From Numenius arquata (Eukaryota > Chordata > Aves > Charadriiformes > Scolopacidae), in NCBI RefSeq assembly GCF_964106895.1, contig NC_133585.1, positions 52,596,857 to 52,660,856 on the forward strand: a stretch of 64,000 nt of DNA, in the 5' to 3' direction. The notes beneath the pieces were generated by a model. It saw only the letters and a list, made by a program, of their open reading frames with translations. It had not been told where the DNA came from and ran no database searches. Below, in pieces: positions 13,767 to 26,044 of this stretch (position 1 is its first letter; each line of letters begins with the position of its first letter). The translations under genes were made by a program, and so were the position numbers.

Positions 13767-13895
13767 TGCCTTTATCTCAGCTCATGAGTCTTCTCACTTT
13801 TACTCTTCTGATTCTCTTTCCCCTCTCACTTGGGGGCAGGGAGTGAGTGGCTGCGTGGGGCTGGGGGTCCTACTGGGGTTGGTCCACATCAACCA

Positions 13896-16679
13896 GCAAA
13901 GTCATTCCTAATTTTGCCTTCAAACTTCTGACAGGCAGAGACTAAGAAACAGGATAAGCATCCTGTTTTTAGGTTTTTTCGTGGAAACCAGAGTGCATAC
14001 TATATTAGATCATAACACTGATTGGCTCTACAGCCTGAGAAGGTGGATGGATATTGGTTCTACCTGAACCATGAAAGGCATTTCCTACAGTATCTGTAAA
14101 TACAAAACTGAGAAATAAAAGTCAATGTGAACTCTCCCAGATGTTACTGAGACACAGCACATTTCTCCCTAAGTTTATGCCCTGGATTGTAAGTGAAAAC
14201 TATTTTTTTCATATATATATATGTGCAGACATATATTAAAATTAATACATAGCTTGACTGTACAATCAATATAAACATGAAAGATGCTTAAACACTAAAA
14301 TATAATTATAGCAATATGGGGGTAAGGTACTGAAAAACCTAAGGCTGAATATTAAAATTGCTCTAATGCATGGTGACCAGTTACCAAATCATTGATTCAT
14401 ACCATTTGAGCACCTCAATACCCAAATACAAAATAAAACAGACTCGTGCCCAATTTCCTGACTGAGTGTCTAAGCATTCCTATTTGTGTCATCAGAGTAT
14501 CTGCACCATAGATCAGAACAGAACCTGCTTCAGGAATTCTCAACCCCAGACAGCAAAGGAGCTTGAAGGCAAACCTGAAATGTTAACATGTAAAGATCTA
14601 TGGCAACAGTCTTAAATTTTATCCTTGTGTTTTCTATACTCATTAATCAGTTTCAGGAATCTAATCTTCCACCTCTGGAGGGTGGGCTAATGAGTTCTAA
14701 GCAATGACTTCACACCTGTCAATAATAGATATTTATATTCAAGAAAAAGCAGGAATTCTTATAACTCTGCTCTCTTCAATATTTCCTGTTTCTAGATTTA
14801 GCTGACCCCGTGCTCAAAATTCTTCCCTTCATGTTTCCATTTCTTAAGTGTCTAACTGTTCTGATTCACTTAACTCATATTTCTGAATATATTCCTAGCA
14901 TTGCACACTTGAAAGTCAAGCTCGGTGACACTCAACTGCCAACACATTTAACTTCCTTTGATGCTCTGATCTTCATTTACTGGAGCATGATCAAAGAGTT
15001 CTGCCCTTGGAAACTTGGGAAGGAAAACTGAAAATAGCAGCCAGTTAAAAGTCCAACAAATAGCAATGGAGGCTCATCCCTGATCAGCTCCTTCTGAGCT
15101 GCTCAGATGTGGAATTCTTCAGTTTCACCTGAATCGATCTGATTAATCAGTCTGCTGGTTTTAATGGGAAATGTACTGTTCAGCAGAAGGAGTGTGATCG
15201 GGAATTTTAAAATTGAAAAATGGGACTGTTAATCTCTAGTAGTTCAGCTTGTGCACAAACAGACCTGGGGCAAGAATCCCAGCACCGCCGTGTAAGAAAA
15301 GGAAGTCATCGAGATGCGTAAACTGCCGATCTGACACGAGAAAAATTAAAATTTCATCTAATTGTTCCTAACTAGCTTCTGAAAGAAGGCAATGGAAGCT
15401 CATATACGATGACCCTAGTCCAGACAACAGGGCAGCGATACAGTTCCTGGCCTCAGCTGCCTGTCCAGGAGGCAGCGGGTCTCCCAGGTCCCTACTGGGA
15501 CAAGACACGTAGGGTTAGACAATGGCATCAGTTTCTAGCAGTCCACCAGAGATAAGGATTCTTGCTTACCACCCACACAAAGTCGGTGGAATATTTATTA
15601 TACGTACTGAGTCGGAACCTTTCATCCCATGGAAAAAAATGCAAAATAGAAGAGATGGTAAAACATCAATGCTATTTTATGTAAAAGTGACTCAAAAAAG
15701 CTCACAAAACTTTACTGCTGCCTGCCAGATAAAACAATGAAATGATCCAGCTCATCCTTTTTCTTTGACTACCAACTTTAAAGGTCTATTAACTTGGAAC
15801 TTGAATGATTATATTGCTATGTTAACATCTGTAAGAAACCATACAGTGATTTGAATTGGGGAAGAATACCTTACACACCAGAAAAAGAGTTTTCAGTTTC
15901 AGGACACTGAACTGGAACTTCATCTCCTGCTCAGTTATGTGTCCAGATGGTAAAAAGGGGTAGTGAGTTTTTCCATACATACATTCTCTCTCCACCTTTG
16001 CTGTTGAGGACTCTTGAGAACCCTAAGTAACGAGGACTCAAGCGTTTGTAAATCGAGAAGGAGCCAGTGTAAGGTAGAGTTGATATTGTTATCAAACAAA
16101 CAACAATTTATGGCAGAGAAACTAAGCAGGTAAGTACCTTCTCGCAAAATGGGACCCTCCACACAGGATTTCAGTAAAAGTTATTATATGGAATAGAATG
16201 GATAGGGCTAGACGTTTATTATCATCTCAGAGAAGCACCCTGGCTACTGATGTGAATAGTGCTCTTTTGTAAATTGTATTTGAGCCATGTCCCTGGGCAC
16301 AGCTGGAAACAGTCCTGAGCCAAAGATCACGTAGGGCATTTTTATTTACTAGTTTATTGAGTTGGAACATTGGCACAATTGATCCAAAGTTCTTGGTAGC
16401 AAATGAATTAGAAACAGCCAAGTGCTGCAGTTCTATGGAGAATAAATAACGCTAGGTTCTCAGCACCAGCCTCAGACAGTATGAATGAATGGGCCTTACT
16501 GCGGTAAGAAATAGTCTGCTGCCATAATCCCAGCCATGCGAGGAACCAGAGACCATGGTGTTTTTACCGAGCATAGTACTCTGATGTAAACAACTATCTA
16601 AAATGGAAAGGCAGAGTGAGAACAGATTTCTTGGGTCCAGGTAAATCCACTTGGTATTTGCATTTTTTTCATGTAAAAA
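13896..16679. other. AT-rich single-copy noncoding stretch
   Basis: I see no gene and no recognisable transposon. A short TATATATATATATG run lies at 14210-14222. Open frames are all under 80 codons and look like chance. Confidence 0.65.
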
Positions 16680-16916
16680 ATAAAAATTAAAGAATATAGT
16701 TATATATAAAAAAATATATATGTATGTATATATATAATTAGTTTTATATATATGTATAAAACTATAATCATATATATTTTTTGTATAGAACAAGTTTGCA
16801 TAGAAATATATGTAAAAAATACTATAGTTATATATGTGTATATATTTGTATAGGTCTATAGTTTTATACATCTTTGATATATATAACTATATATGTGTTC
16901 TGTACAAACTTGTTAC
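16680..16916. repeat. AT-rich microsatellite block with nested inverted repeats
   Basis: This is almost pure A/T with many TATATA and TATGTA runs. It holds a 9-bp perfect stem, AGTTTTATA (16740-16748) with TATAAAACT (16755-16763), around a 6-base loop. A second pair, AACAAGTTTG near 16789-16798 and CAAACTTGTT near 16905-16914, encloses about 105 bases. A 139-codon minus-strand open frame crosses the block, but its protein is dominated by I, Y, F and K from the repeat and it is not a gene. Confidence 0.8.
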
Positions 16917-17015
16917 ATTGTTGCTTGTGTGACAAAAGCAGCACACCCTATACTCATATATTATTCACATATTATTTTATAACATTGTCACTGTAATATT
17001 CAGTAACATAACCAT

Positions 17016-17893
17016 ATGTATGACGACACCCAGGGGAGTGGTGCGGTGACAGGCCTGAGGGACAGGATGCAATCCAGAGAGACCTGGACAGGCTGGAGAA
17101 GTTGGGCCCGTGTGAACCTCATGAGGTTCAACGAGGCCAAGTGCAGGGTCCTCCACCTGGGTGGTGGCAACCCCCTGTATCAGCATAGGCTGGGGATGAA
17201 GGGATGGAGAGCAGCCCTGCTAGGAAGGACCTGGGGGTGCTGGTGGATGAGAAGCTGGACATGAGCTGTCAATGTGCACTCACAGCCCAGAAAGCCCCCT
17301 ACGTCCTGGGCTGCATCCCCAGCAGCGTGGCCAGCAGGGCGAGGGGGGCATTCTGCCCTTCTGCTCCGCTCTGGGGAGACCCCCCTGCAGTGCTGCCTCC
17401 AGCTCTGGGGCCACCAACATCAGAAGGTCATGAACCTGTTGGAGCAGGTCCAGAGGAGGACACGAAGATGCTCCAAGGGCTGGAGCCCCTCTGCTGTGAG
17501 GACAGGCTGAGAGAGTTGGCGGGGTTCAGCCTGGAGAAGAGAAGGCTCCAGGGAGACTTCATAGCCCCTTCGAGTATCTAAAGGGGCTCCAGGAAAGATG
17601 GAGACAAACTTTTTAGCAGGGCCTGTTGCAATAGGACAAGGGTTAATGGCTTTAAACTAGAAGAGGGAAGATTTAGACTAGATACAAGGAAGACATTTTT
17701 TATCCTGAGGATGGCGAGACACTGGCCCAGGTTGCCCAGAGAAGCTGTGGCTGCCCCATCCCTGGAGGGGTTCAAGGTCAGGTTGGATGGGGCTTTGAGC
17801 AACCTGGTCTAGCGTGAGGTGTCCCTGCCCATGGCAGGGGGGTTGGACTACATGGCCTTTAAAGGTCCCTCCCAACCCAAACCATTCTATGAT
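17016..17893 (+). mobile_element. CR1 LINE, 5'-truncated copy (RT C-terminal part plus 3' tail)
   Basis: This is the largest young CR1 in the window. Translation gives the end of the CR1 ORF2 reverse transcriptase. YDDT at 17019-17030 holds the catalytic aspartate pair of RT motif C. NLMRFNEAKCRVLHLG follows at about 17113-17160, then DLGVLVDEKLDM at about 17228-17263, CALTAQKA, EDRLREL and FSLEKRRLQGD. The reading frame shifts near 17195, 17345 and 17465 and stops at 17579, so it is a dead copy. Downstream comes the usual CR1 tail ('cccaggttgcccagagaagctgtgg', 'ggggctttgagcaacctggtct'), ending in CCCAACCCAAACCATTCTATG and one ATTCTATG octamer at 17884-17891. The endonuclease domain, the N-terminal RT and ORF1 are missing. 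The sequence is markedly more GC-rich than its surroundings. Confidence 0.95.
17019..17581 (+). pseudogene. Decayed CR1 ORF2 (reverse transcriptase C-terminal remnant)
   Basis: This is the coding remnant of the CR1 element. It preserves the DD of the RT active site at its very start, the thumb-like segment with LGVLVDEKLDM, and the EDRLREL and SLEKRRL motifs characteristic of CR1 ORF2. The protein has to be followed through three frames (breaks near 17195, 17345 and 17465), with an in-frame TAA at the YLKG motif, and no start codon belongs to it. It would normally encode the enzyme that copies CR1 RNA into the genome by target-primed reverse transcription. This copy cannot. Confidence 0.85.
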
Positions 17894-20800
17894 TAGTAAT
17901 AAAGATTTGCTTCCTTCTACACCAGCACGTATTTTTCATTTAATTGCAACAGGTACAGATCTATGTGGGCTCTCTGGAGCCTGAACATGCTGTTAATTCA
18001 TTTGGTTATTAACAGTGATGCGCACCCACTGGAGCTCCTGACAATAAATTTGAAGAACTGTTTTGAAAGACAGCCTTGGAATATACATCATCTTAATCTT
18101 AAAATGTCATTACACAGAAACTATGTTCTTCAGCGCACAAGTGACTGTTTTTATTTTGTCAGAGGATGTTTATCACATTTTCTATATCTATAATATCCTT
18201 TGCCACAGAACAGATTCTTAACGTATTATTTTCACGTTCACAGTATTACTGGTAAAACCTGCTGTGATGCAACCCCACAGCTATAAAGACGCCAGTTACC
18301 TGTCATACATGCTTAAAATAATTGGTATCGTAGGAAAAGTAACACAGTAAAAAGTAACATTAAAGAACAGGTCTCTCTGTGATATAATGCAGAACATATG
18401 CTCAAAATATGTGCAATAAATAGAGCCCTGCGCATTCCTTTTCATATCAAAACTGGCATTTCTTAAACTATTTGTAAGTATGAATTTCATGCTATAACCA
18501 CCGGTTCTAGCAAACCAGTAGTTCAATTACACATTCACTCATTCTTAAACTTTTACAGCTTCAGAGCACTTTATCCCACACCAAGTCCACTACCAAAACC
18601 AATCAGAAAAACAAACTACCCTTTCACTATGAGATATCTACTGGATTTTTCTAAATCGAAAGAGTAAAACATGCAAAAAAAACAGGGCTGAAGGTAAAAG
18701 AGTTTAAAAGAGACTGGAATATTTAATTGTTTAAATTATTGTGAACAAGACTACATTAATTTCTGCATTTTTATTAACTTTTCAACAAAGATTTGAATGA
18801 GCATAAACCAACAGCATGTCTTATCTTTCCAGCTTGGACGCATTCCTTAAACAGAATGGTTTTTTTCTGTTTACAGGGAATACAATTAGTTTTGCTGCTG
18901 GTGGCACTATGAAAAATGCATCATATCTGGCCAGGTTCTATGTACAAAAGTTTCAATCTATGTTTTTAAAATGTCTAAAGATGACCCTGTGTGTATGAAG
19001 ACAATTTTAGGAATATGAAGACTACATCTTTACATTTACTGTAGATTAAGTTGTATCATCATTATTATTGTATTCATAGACCACTTTTCTGCCCCTCCCC
19101 TGATTCTGTATATTTAGATCATGATGAACATTCACATGAAGCTGAGAATGGCTGATGTGCATGGAACGATGTGACAAGGAGCTTTTTACCATAGATTGCC
19201 ACTATATGCTGAGCAGGATAAAGTTTGGCTGTTCTGAGAGAAACCTAACATATTTGAAAGCTAGTTGTCAAAGAGTGTTAGTATTCAAATCTGTACAGTC
19301 TAAAATTTCAAATTATTGTTAATTAAATGGAGTCCGGATTTTAAAGGAACTCTATTTCTTCACTGATTAATCAAATATTTACTATTTTAATCAGTTTTGA
19401 TATTAATTCTGGCCCACCGAAAGCTGTCCAACAAGAGCCAACAAGATGCTGAAAATGAATGTTTTGCAACACCAAGGCCTTCACAATTCCAGTCCCAGCC
19501 CCATCACACACATCTTTAAGTGGTTTTTCCTCACTCACTCCAGCTGCCAACATCACTGAAGATGATGCAGAGATTTCAGCAGTCCCCATGTTTAAACCAG
19601 ACATTTGAACACACTGTAGTTAATTCACTCTTAAATGCTATTCTAAAATGACAAACTCCCCCCTTCCCCTCCAAAATCCCAAGTTGTCTCATTTATCCGT
19701 TATGTTTTATCTGTGTATTATCTGTGTGATATCTATGTATCTCTTTCTCTTGTACTGATAAATTTTAATGAACTGCAAATTTCCCTCAAATCATTTAATT
19801 TGTATTGTGTCTTGTATTTTCACCAACTCTGCAAGTTCTGCAGAAATATACTGACTGTCTGGTAGGTGATCAGGTTAGTATAACCGAAGTTGTAATTAGA
19901 GCAGAAAATTCTGTGAAAACTGCTGTGTCTTATATATTTTAGAGGTAACATAAAAGCCTCAAATAAATAACAATGAATTGAATGGAATGTAATTTATTCT
20001 TTTCAAAGATTTCTTGCAATGGATGTCACAAAAGTAATATCCAAGTCTAAGTTAGTTTTGAAATATGCAAAGTCAAACGAGACCTTGTTCACTAAAACTA
20101 AAGATAATCACCCGAGGCTAAACCTGTGTGTGGTTTCGGATGCAACGTTCTTTGCACTTCTTTTTACTTTTGAAGTCTTTTTAGAAAGGTGTAAAACAGT
20201 AAGGATGAGAAAAGAGGGGCTAAGCCTTTAAAGGTTTTGACGGTTTGCTCTTCAACACCTATAACTGGATTTACTGAAAGAAATCAAGTGAAATATTTAA
20301 AAAGCTTACGCTGATCTGCAAACATTTGCCTCAGGCATATATATATATTTTTTTTTTTTTTTCTGATCAAACTCTTTAATAGCACTTTGAGAGGATGTAA
20401 ATTTTGTCTCCAGCTTATTTTTGAAAGTTTTGAAAAGCGTGTAGGCCCTAAAATCCAAGAAGTGTTTTGGGGAAAAACGGTACCCTAGACAAATATGGTT
20501 ACTGATAGACACCGGTGGGATATAATTGCCCTTGTCAACCTTGAACACACAGTGACTAAATATCAGGAAAAAAAAGTCAATATTACACCAACTGTGCACT
20601 TAACTACAGTGTTTCTGTGTTCACATGGAGAACACAAAAATCAATTTATTGTGCGAGAGCTACAATCCTTTCAGAATTCAAGTCAATCCACTGATTTATT
20701 AATGCTATTGATTACACCGAACTAAACATATAATAGGAAGACTTGCCACGTCAAAACGTAACTCCCAGTTTCTAGTTTAAAGATTTGATTTTCCTCTTTG

Positions 20801-22932
20801 GGACGCGAATTATCCTTGAGACCAACTCTACTAATAAAAATGGGAATTCTGTGAGGAGATCTACACCAGTTATATTTCTCCAAGCCTGCAAAAAAGTGCT
20901 TGGCACTGCCTTTTACTTCCATACTTAAATATTTATACACAGAAACCCCTTTTCTAAGATCTGAGACGAGATGGACACGAAATATAATTGCAATTAGAGA
21001 TATGCTGAGCTTCCAGAAAAAAATGTGTCTGGAGACTAAGTCATGAAGAATACCTGCTGATTCCTGGGTAGCGTGGGTACTTAACTCACCTGCATGCTGT
21101 GCGTCTAGTTACTGTTTGTATTTCACAGGAGAGATCCATTACTCATATCAATAGTGGGCAACCAATTATAGCCAGAACATATCGCCTCAACTATCATCAT
21201 ATATTAGGTTGCAAGCGGCAAATCACGAAGATGATCTACGATAATTGGACAGCACGTGTGTGATTCCTCAGAAGAGAACAACATCACACGCAAAAATCAA
21301 CAGTAAGTGCCACGTTAGGTAGACCGGAGTCTTCACCTTCCTCCTGCGGTTTGCAGTGACAGGAGCACCAAAGACCAGCTTTTATTATTTACCCCAAACT
21401 ACGAACGCTTCTGCTTTTGAATTATGATTTTTACTGGCAGAATTTCTATTCCCCTAATGGTAAATTTATATTTTTCTTTTTACCCTGGAGATCTACACAT
21501 TATTATGAGTAAAATAACAATAGAAAAGAAGACCAAAATGTAGTGTTTGTCTCGGTGGAAAACTTATGTCTATTCTGAAAAAGTTTGCTCATAGACTATA
21601 TCTAATTTGTGTCCTTTTATTGGTCTGAAGTTGTTTAAGAAATTCATATATTTCCTGTAAAAGAAAGCAAGATCTGATTATTATTTTTTTTTTCAATATA
21701 GACTCAACTAATACAGGCAAGAATCAACGAGTTCAGCTGGAAAGTGGGAAAACATTAATGATGTTTCAAAGGATTTTTAGATAAGGCCTCTTATTGTTAT
21801 GTCCACATCACAGAGTTCGAAACCTAATACAGGCACTAAGGTAAATGGAACATATATTGCAAAGAAAACAATTACAGTCAATGAGGCAATCTCTGTACTA
21901 AATCAAAGTGAACTCTTTCACTGAACTACTTTACAGTGGATACAGTGAAGTCCCATCAAAAGATCTTCTACACCTTATAATTCTCTTCCTGCAAATAAGA
22001 TACAGATTCTTGTAACTAAAGGTAGATAATTTAATCTTGTAGATTTTCCCGTTTTATATTTCAGTCTCATTAAAAATAGCGTGGAAGGTTAGAAGACATA
22101 AAGCTTGATTTTTATGTGATTCTTTTAGGGGCATTTAGGTTTGTGATATCTTCAAAGGCAACAGAACTGTTGTGCCGTGGCATAAATGGCATGGCATTTA
22201 ATTTTGTTTTTCAAGGTGAAAGACAGGATAGCTTTATACACATTATCATTTTGAGTCTCCATCGATATTAGTGAAACTATTTCTAATAATCTGAATTACT
22301 TGGTTAGATACCATATATATAAAAATATGCAGGACTAGTTGAAATACCCTGAAAATGTCACAACTCCACCAAATTTAAAACCAACAGAACCCATGTGTGC
22401 TCCACAGCACTTGCAGTCTGAAAACTGAGATTTAAGACGTAGGTGACTCTAGGACATGAAGTGAATAGGAATTGAAGGCTAGAAATGAAGACATATTTAG
22501 TTTTAATACTCTCTGGTGTTTATTTAGTATGCAAGTTTTCATTCAGCCACATAGTAATATGGAAAAATTGTATGTAAATATCTTGGCTCCAAGTCTATTT
22601 GTCCTTCCTTATCATGATGATTTTTAAAGATATTCTCTCTTTTCCTCTCATAAAGAGCAAGCAAATAAAGATTACTTATTCCATGGCAATTGCATAGCAT
22701 TGCAGTGTCAGGGTTGCAATTTTACACCACTGTCATTTGCTATGTCTCGACTCAATATTGCTAATTAAGGATACTTAAAAAAGTGCATCACTACTTTATT
22801 GTGACCTCCTGTATTAAAAAAATCTTGGGGATTTCTCCAGGAACGCATAATTCCAGTCACCTCTGATAAGCTTCTTCATCAGAGAGAGCTGTTAGTTTGA
22901 AATAACGGCTGTGAGTGGTACACAGAAGCGGA
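17894..22932. other. AT-rich single-copy noncoding stretch
   Basis: I see no gene or recognised repeat. Simple runs are ATATATATATA and T15 at 20338-20362. A CpG-retaining patch with an E-box CACGTG (21253-21258) lies at about 21060-21340 and is discussed as a candidate conserved element. The largest open frame is under 100 codons and shows no family resemblance. Confidence 0.65.
20338..20362. repeat. (AT)n followed by T15
   Basis: This is a short compound simple repeat, ATATATATATA then fifteen T. Confidence 0.85.
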
Positions 22933-23700
22933 ATGAGTGAAACTCGACGTCGATAAATACAACACAGTCTGTGTAGGAATAAATACCCCATTTCTATACA
23001 TTCAAAATGGTGAATTCTAAATTACGCTTAGAAAGAGAACCTGGGAGCCATTGTGACTAGTTCTCTAAAAACACCAGCTTCCAGCCTCAGTCAAAAGAGC
23101 AGCATTAGAACATTAGAAATTATTAGGAAAAAAAGCACAGCAGGAAACTTTTTTTAATGCCATAAATCCATGCACTGTATATTCATGTTGAACACTGAAT
23201 TTCTGATCACCGCATCTCAAGAAAATGCCTCAGACCTAGGAAAGGGGCAGAAAAGGCAGGAAGAATATGGAGTGATTTGTATGTCATTCCATTTGGAAGA
23301 CAGTGGAATGGAACAGAGTTCTTCAGCTTGAAAAAGAGATAAGAGAAGGATATGATAGAGACCTATATAATGATATAGAGGGAATTCTCATTATTGACCT
23401 TAGAATAGGGATCTTTCAATTCAACTGTCACAAGAAAAGTTGTAACAAACCAAGGTTTCCTTAACAAAAAACATAATTAAATTGTGCAAGTCCCCATCAC
23501 AAGATGTTGCAGCCCCAAAGCATGAATAATTCAAAAAGTCTAGTGGATTCATTGATACCTTTCAAACATAACAACCTGAATCTGACTTCTGACATAACAA
23601 GACTTCAAGTCACTGACTGCCGAGTGCTGGGAGGTTATACACAGGGCAGAATTGTCCAGAAATACTTCTTTTCTTGTCCTCTATCTTTAGATATCTCCTA
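22933..23700 (+). mobile_element. Ancient CR1-clade LINE remnant, 3' half
   Basis: The sequence is strongly diverged but follows, block by block, the late ORF2 and 3' region of CR1 families known from crocodilians and turtles. 'cgataaatacaacac' sits near 22951. 'gagccattgtgactagttctctaaaaac' spans about 23045-23072. 'cagtcaaaagagcagcattagaacattagaaattattagg' covers 23089-23129. 'cttcagcttgaaaaagagataag' lies near 23322, then 'atatgatagagacctata' near 23350. The codons of FSLEKEI and MIET-type motifs are still recognisable, but the frame is broken throughout. The 3' limit is blurred. The divergence implies an insertion much older than the avian-type copies elsewhere in the window. Confidence 0.75.
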
Positions 23701-23741
23701 CTTGTTCAACTCCGTAAGTTTTTATCTGATGCATCAAAAAT

Positions 23742-24300
23742 AAACCATGCCAGACTAACCCGGTTCCTCTCTTTAATAAAATATCTGGTTTCTTTCTGAA
23801 TGTAGGAAATTCAGTAGCTCTCATCCGTCACGATTAGTGAACTGATGGAATGCCACATTAACTGAGCTCGAGATAATAGAGGTTAGATAGGTAAGGAATT
23901 GTCTGAAGGGGAGATACCTGCTGGAAGTGGTGAAAGCCAGGCATAGAAGAGTTTCTCAGAGCCTGATTTTTCAGTTATGTGATTTAATATTTTCATTAGG
24001 GGTCTTGGCAGGAAAAATAGCAGGAGCATGCTGAGGAAATTTATTGATAACACAATGTAAGCAGAGGTGCTCCAATACAGAAGAGGATGTTATATCATAC
24101 AGGAAACAATGGGTGACCTTGAGGACTGGTGTAGTAGAAATGGTATGAAATTTAACAATAGGTAATGCAAGATTATATATAAAAAGTATTTCTGTTAGGA
24201 ACTGGAAGCTAAATATTTGGAAACACAGAGAAGAATCTGTTGTGTTAGTTGATTTCAAGATGACCATACACCCTGATATAACACTGTAAAAGCTAATAAA
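23742..24300 (+). mobile_element. Ancient CR1-clade LINE remnant, RT part of ORF2
   Basis: Translation from the TGC at 23748 reads C-Q-T-N-P-V-P-L-F-N-K-I-S-G-F and later G-N-S-V-A-L-I-R, matching the start of the CR1 RT block (CQTNQLPFFDKITGF, GNAVDLIYLDFSKAFD), with a TAG at 23835-23837. Further on are 'ttaatattttcattagggg' near 23984, 'aatacagaagaggatgttatatcatacagg' near 24073, 'ggtgaccttgaggactgg' near 24112 and 'aaatggtatgaaatttaac' near 24137. This is the same old LINE clade and orientation as the neighbour, but an earlier portion of the element placed after its 3' half. It is therefore a separate copy or a rearranged one. It is non-functional. Confidence 0.75.
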
Positions 24301-26025
24301 AGAGTAAGGACTAAAAAATTATCAATCTTTGAGACTTAAGCTTTCAGATCCCTGTTTTATACTGAATTATCATCTGCAAAATAATCATCTCTGATGTCAT
24401 TAATGTCCCAGTACCTCTTTGCTCATATAATCAGCATACTCGTTTGAGAAATATTCATTAGGTTCTACCAGATTTCAGTCACTACTATAGGAAAAATGTG
24501 TGTGTGGTCAAACACAGAGAAATATTCAACTCATTTTTAAGTATACAGTGATTGTGTTCTCACTGGTGGCGTTTTCCTCATTTCCAGAGTTATACTGATC
24601 TTTCCGAAACATCTCTTGATTAACATCAGTACCGTAAGCCACAGAAAATAAGTTCTTGATATCTTTCCATCACTGAAAGAAAATATTGTACAATACTAAA
24701 AAGCTAAGGGCAGGGAAGATCTTATCCATGTATAAAAAAAAGCTGATCTTTTAGAGATAGATCTGGATGTTATATAGAAAACAATTTACCATCTGGAATA
24801 CTTATGGCTCCTTATGCCATTTCCCTTGGAATGCTTTTCATAAGGAAATCCCCAGACATATTTTCTAATGCTAATTTATTTTCCAATATCATTGCTTCCA
24901 ATTGTCAATTCCATTATGGCAAGTGATTTTACTAGATAAATACTAGATGCAGAGGAAGTCTAAATGAATTCCAAATCACATCACTGAGAAGCAGGCAATA
25001 TAAAATTGGTATGCAATTTGCATAAGTCACATAAAAATTATAGACAAAACTTTTTGTGAGAACTTCTACGAGGGGCTATTACTCTCTAGTAGTCTGATTT
25101 GATTTATTTCATGGAACTGGCTGTACACACTTTGTTCCTATACTCTTACCTATGGAACTTTTACTGATGATGGATTTGGAGAGATGTTATTGCAAATCAG
25201 ATACCAAACTCAGCACATCAAAAGTCTGAACTGGACAACACCTAAATTTACTGGTGGAAGCTCAGCTCCTTCCTCCAACAGTGTTGTGTCTGGGTTTAGT
25301 TTTTGGATCAGAAAATGATTAAGCTGTGGATGTTAGCACAAAGAAAGAACAAGCTATAAGTTTCTAGATCTCAGGGCTGTCATGCATTAAATTTTCAAGG
25401 AAGTTTGCTACAAATAACATTGAGTGTTCCTACAAGACAGCTCTCCTTTAAAAGTTGCCTTAAAAGCAAAGATTTAATAAAGTTCTAAAAATTTGACCTA
25501 AAATTTCAAACATCTACTTTGCTTCTCTGGCTTGTTGTCATTTACAATAAGAATAGACAAGTTCAGGCCTTTATCTTACTTTCTGCAGGAAAGAACTGTA
25601 TGTTAGTGCCAGGGTATTATGAACAATCTCAGACATAAACTGAATTTTTCAGGAAGAACCGTGTTACTCTTACGCTTAAGGGTTGTTTTTTTTTTTTTTT
25701 TCTACTCTTTCTTTTCTTCTCATCCCCTGTTACCAAGGAATAGTCGTATTGAAAAATATCCTATGACTAGATTTTCAAAAGTTTACTTATTATAGAGGCT
25801 AAACTCAGAATTTTATTAGTGCAATGAAAACATATTTACACACACAAACACATGTACACATGCACAATACATAGGATCATTTTATCCTGACTTACTCTAA
25901 TTTTGTTTACAGGCTCGTTTCACCTTCAATTTAATGTTTCACTTTCAATTAAGTTAGAAGAAAGGACTTCAGCCGTGAAAACTACCAGTTAAAGTTCTGT
26001 TGATTTTTGTTACTAATATAAGAGT

Positions 26026-26044
26026 AAAACAAACAAACAAACAA
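26026..26044. repeat. (AAAC)n microsatellite
   Basis: There are four and a half uninterrupted copies of the AAAC tetramer. Confidence 0.9.

Larger units (their letters stand above)
13352..13895 (+). mobile_element. Solo LTR of an avian ERVL-type endogenous retrovirus
   Basis: The sequence follows the layout of a common avian ERVL LTR. It opens with 'tttttgctgggataattttcttcagagtagctgg' spread over 13360-13393 and 'gctatgttttggatctg' at about 13400. Next come a CAATAAAAG TATA-like box at 13567-13575, a 'tgataaccgttacgcatgatg' block, and the R/U5-like pyrimidine-rich end 'cttctgattctctttcccc' before a GGGGTTGGTCCACATC terminus. Poly(A) signals lie at 13730-13739 and 13760-13765. There is no primer-binding site, gag or pol on either side, so it is a solo LTR left by LTR-LTR recombination. 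The exact ends are uncertain by about 10 bases and I could not identify a target-site duplication. An unusual feature is a 30-bp internal duplication over the poly(A) region. Open frames inside it are not genes. Confidence 0.85.

Noticed and set aside
13340..13900. A target-site duplication around the LTR
   Set aside because: The bases on either side of the estimated LTR ends do not give a clear matching 4-6 base repeat, and the ends are uncertain.
16452..16871. A 139-codon minus-strand open frame
   Set aside because: The predicted protein is mostly I, Y, F, K and N repeats produced by the TATA-rich microsatellite. It is a compositional artefact.
17204..17581. A 125-codon open frame that might look like a gene
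   Set aside because: Its start and end match CR1 ORF2 but the middle is out of frame. It is part of the dead LINE copy.
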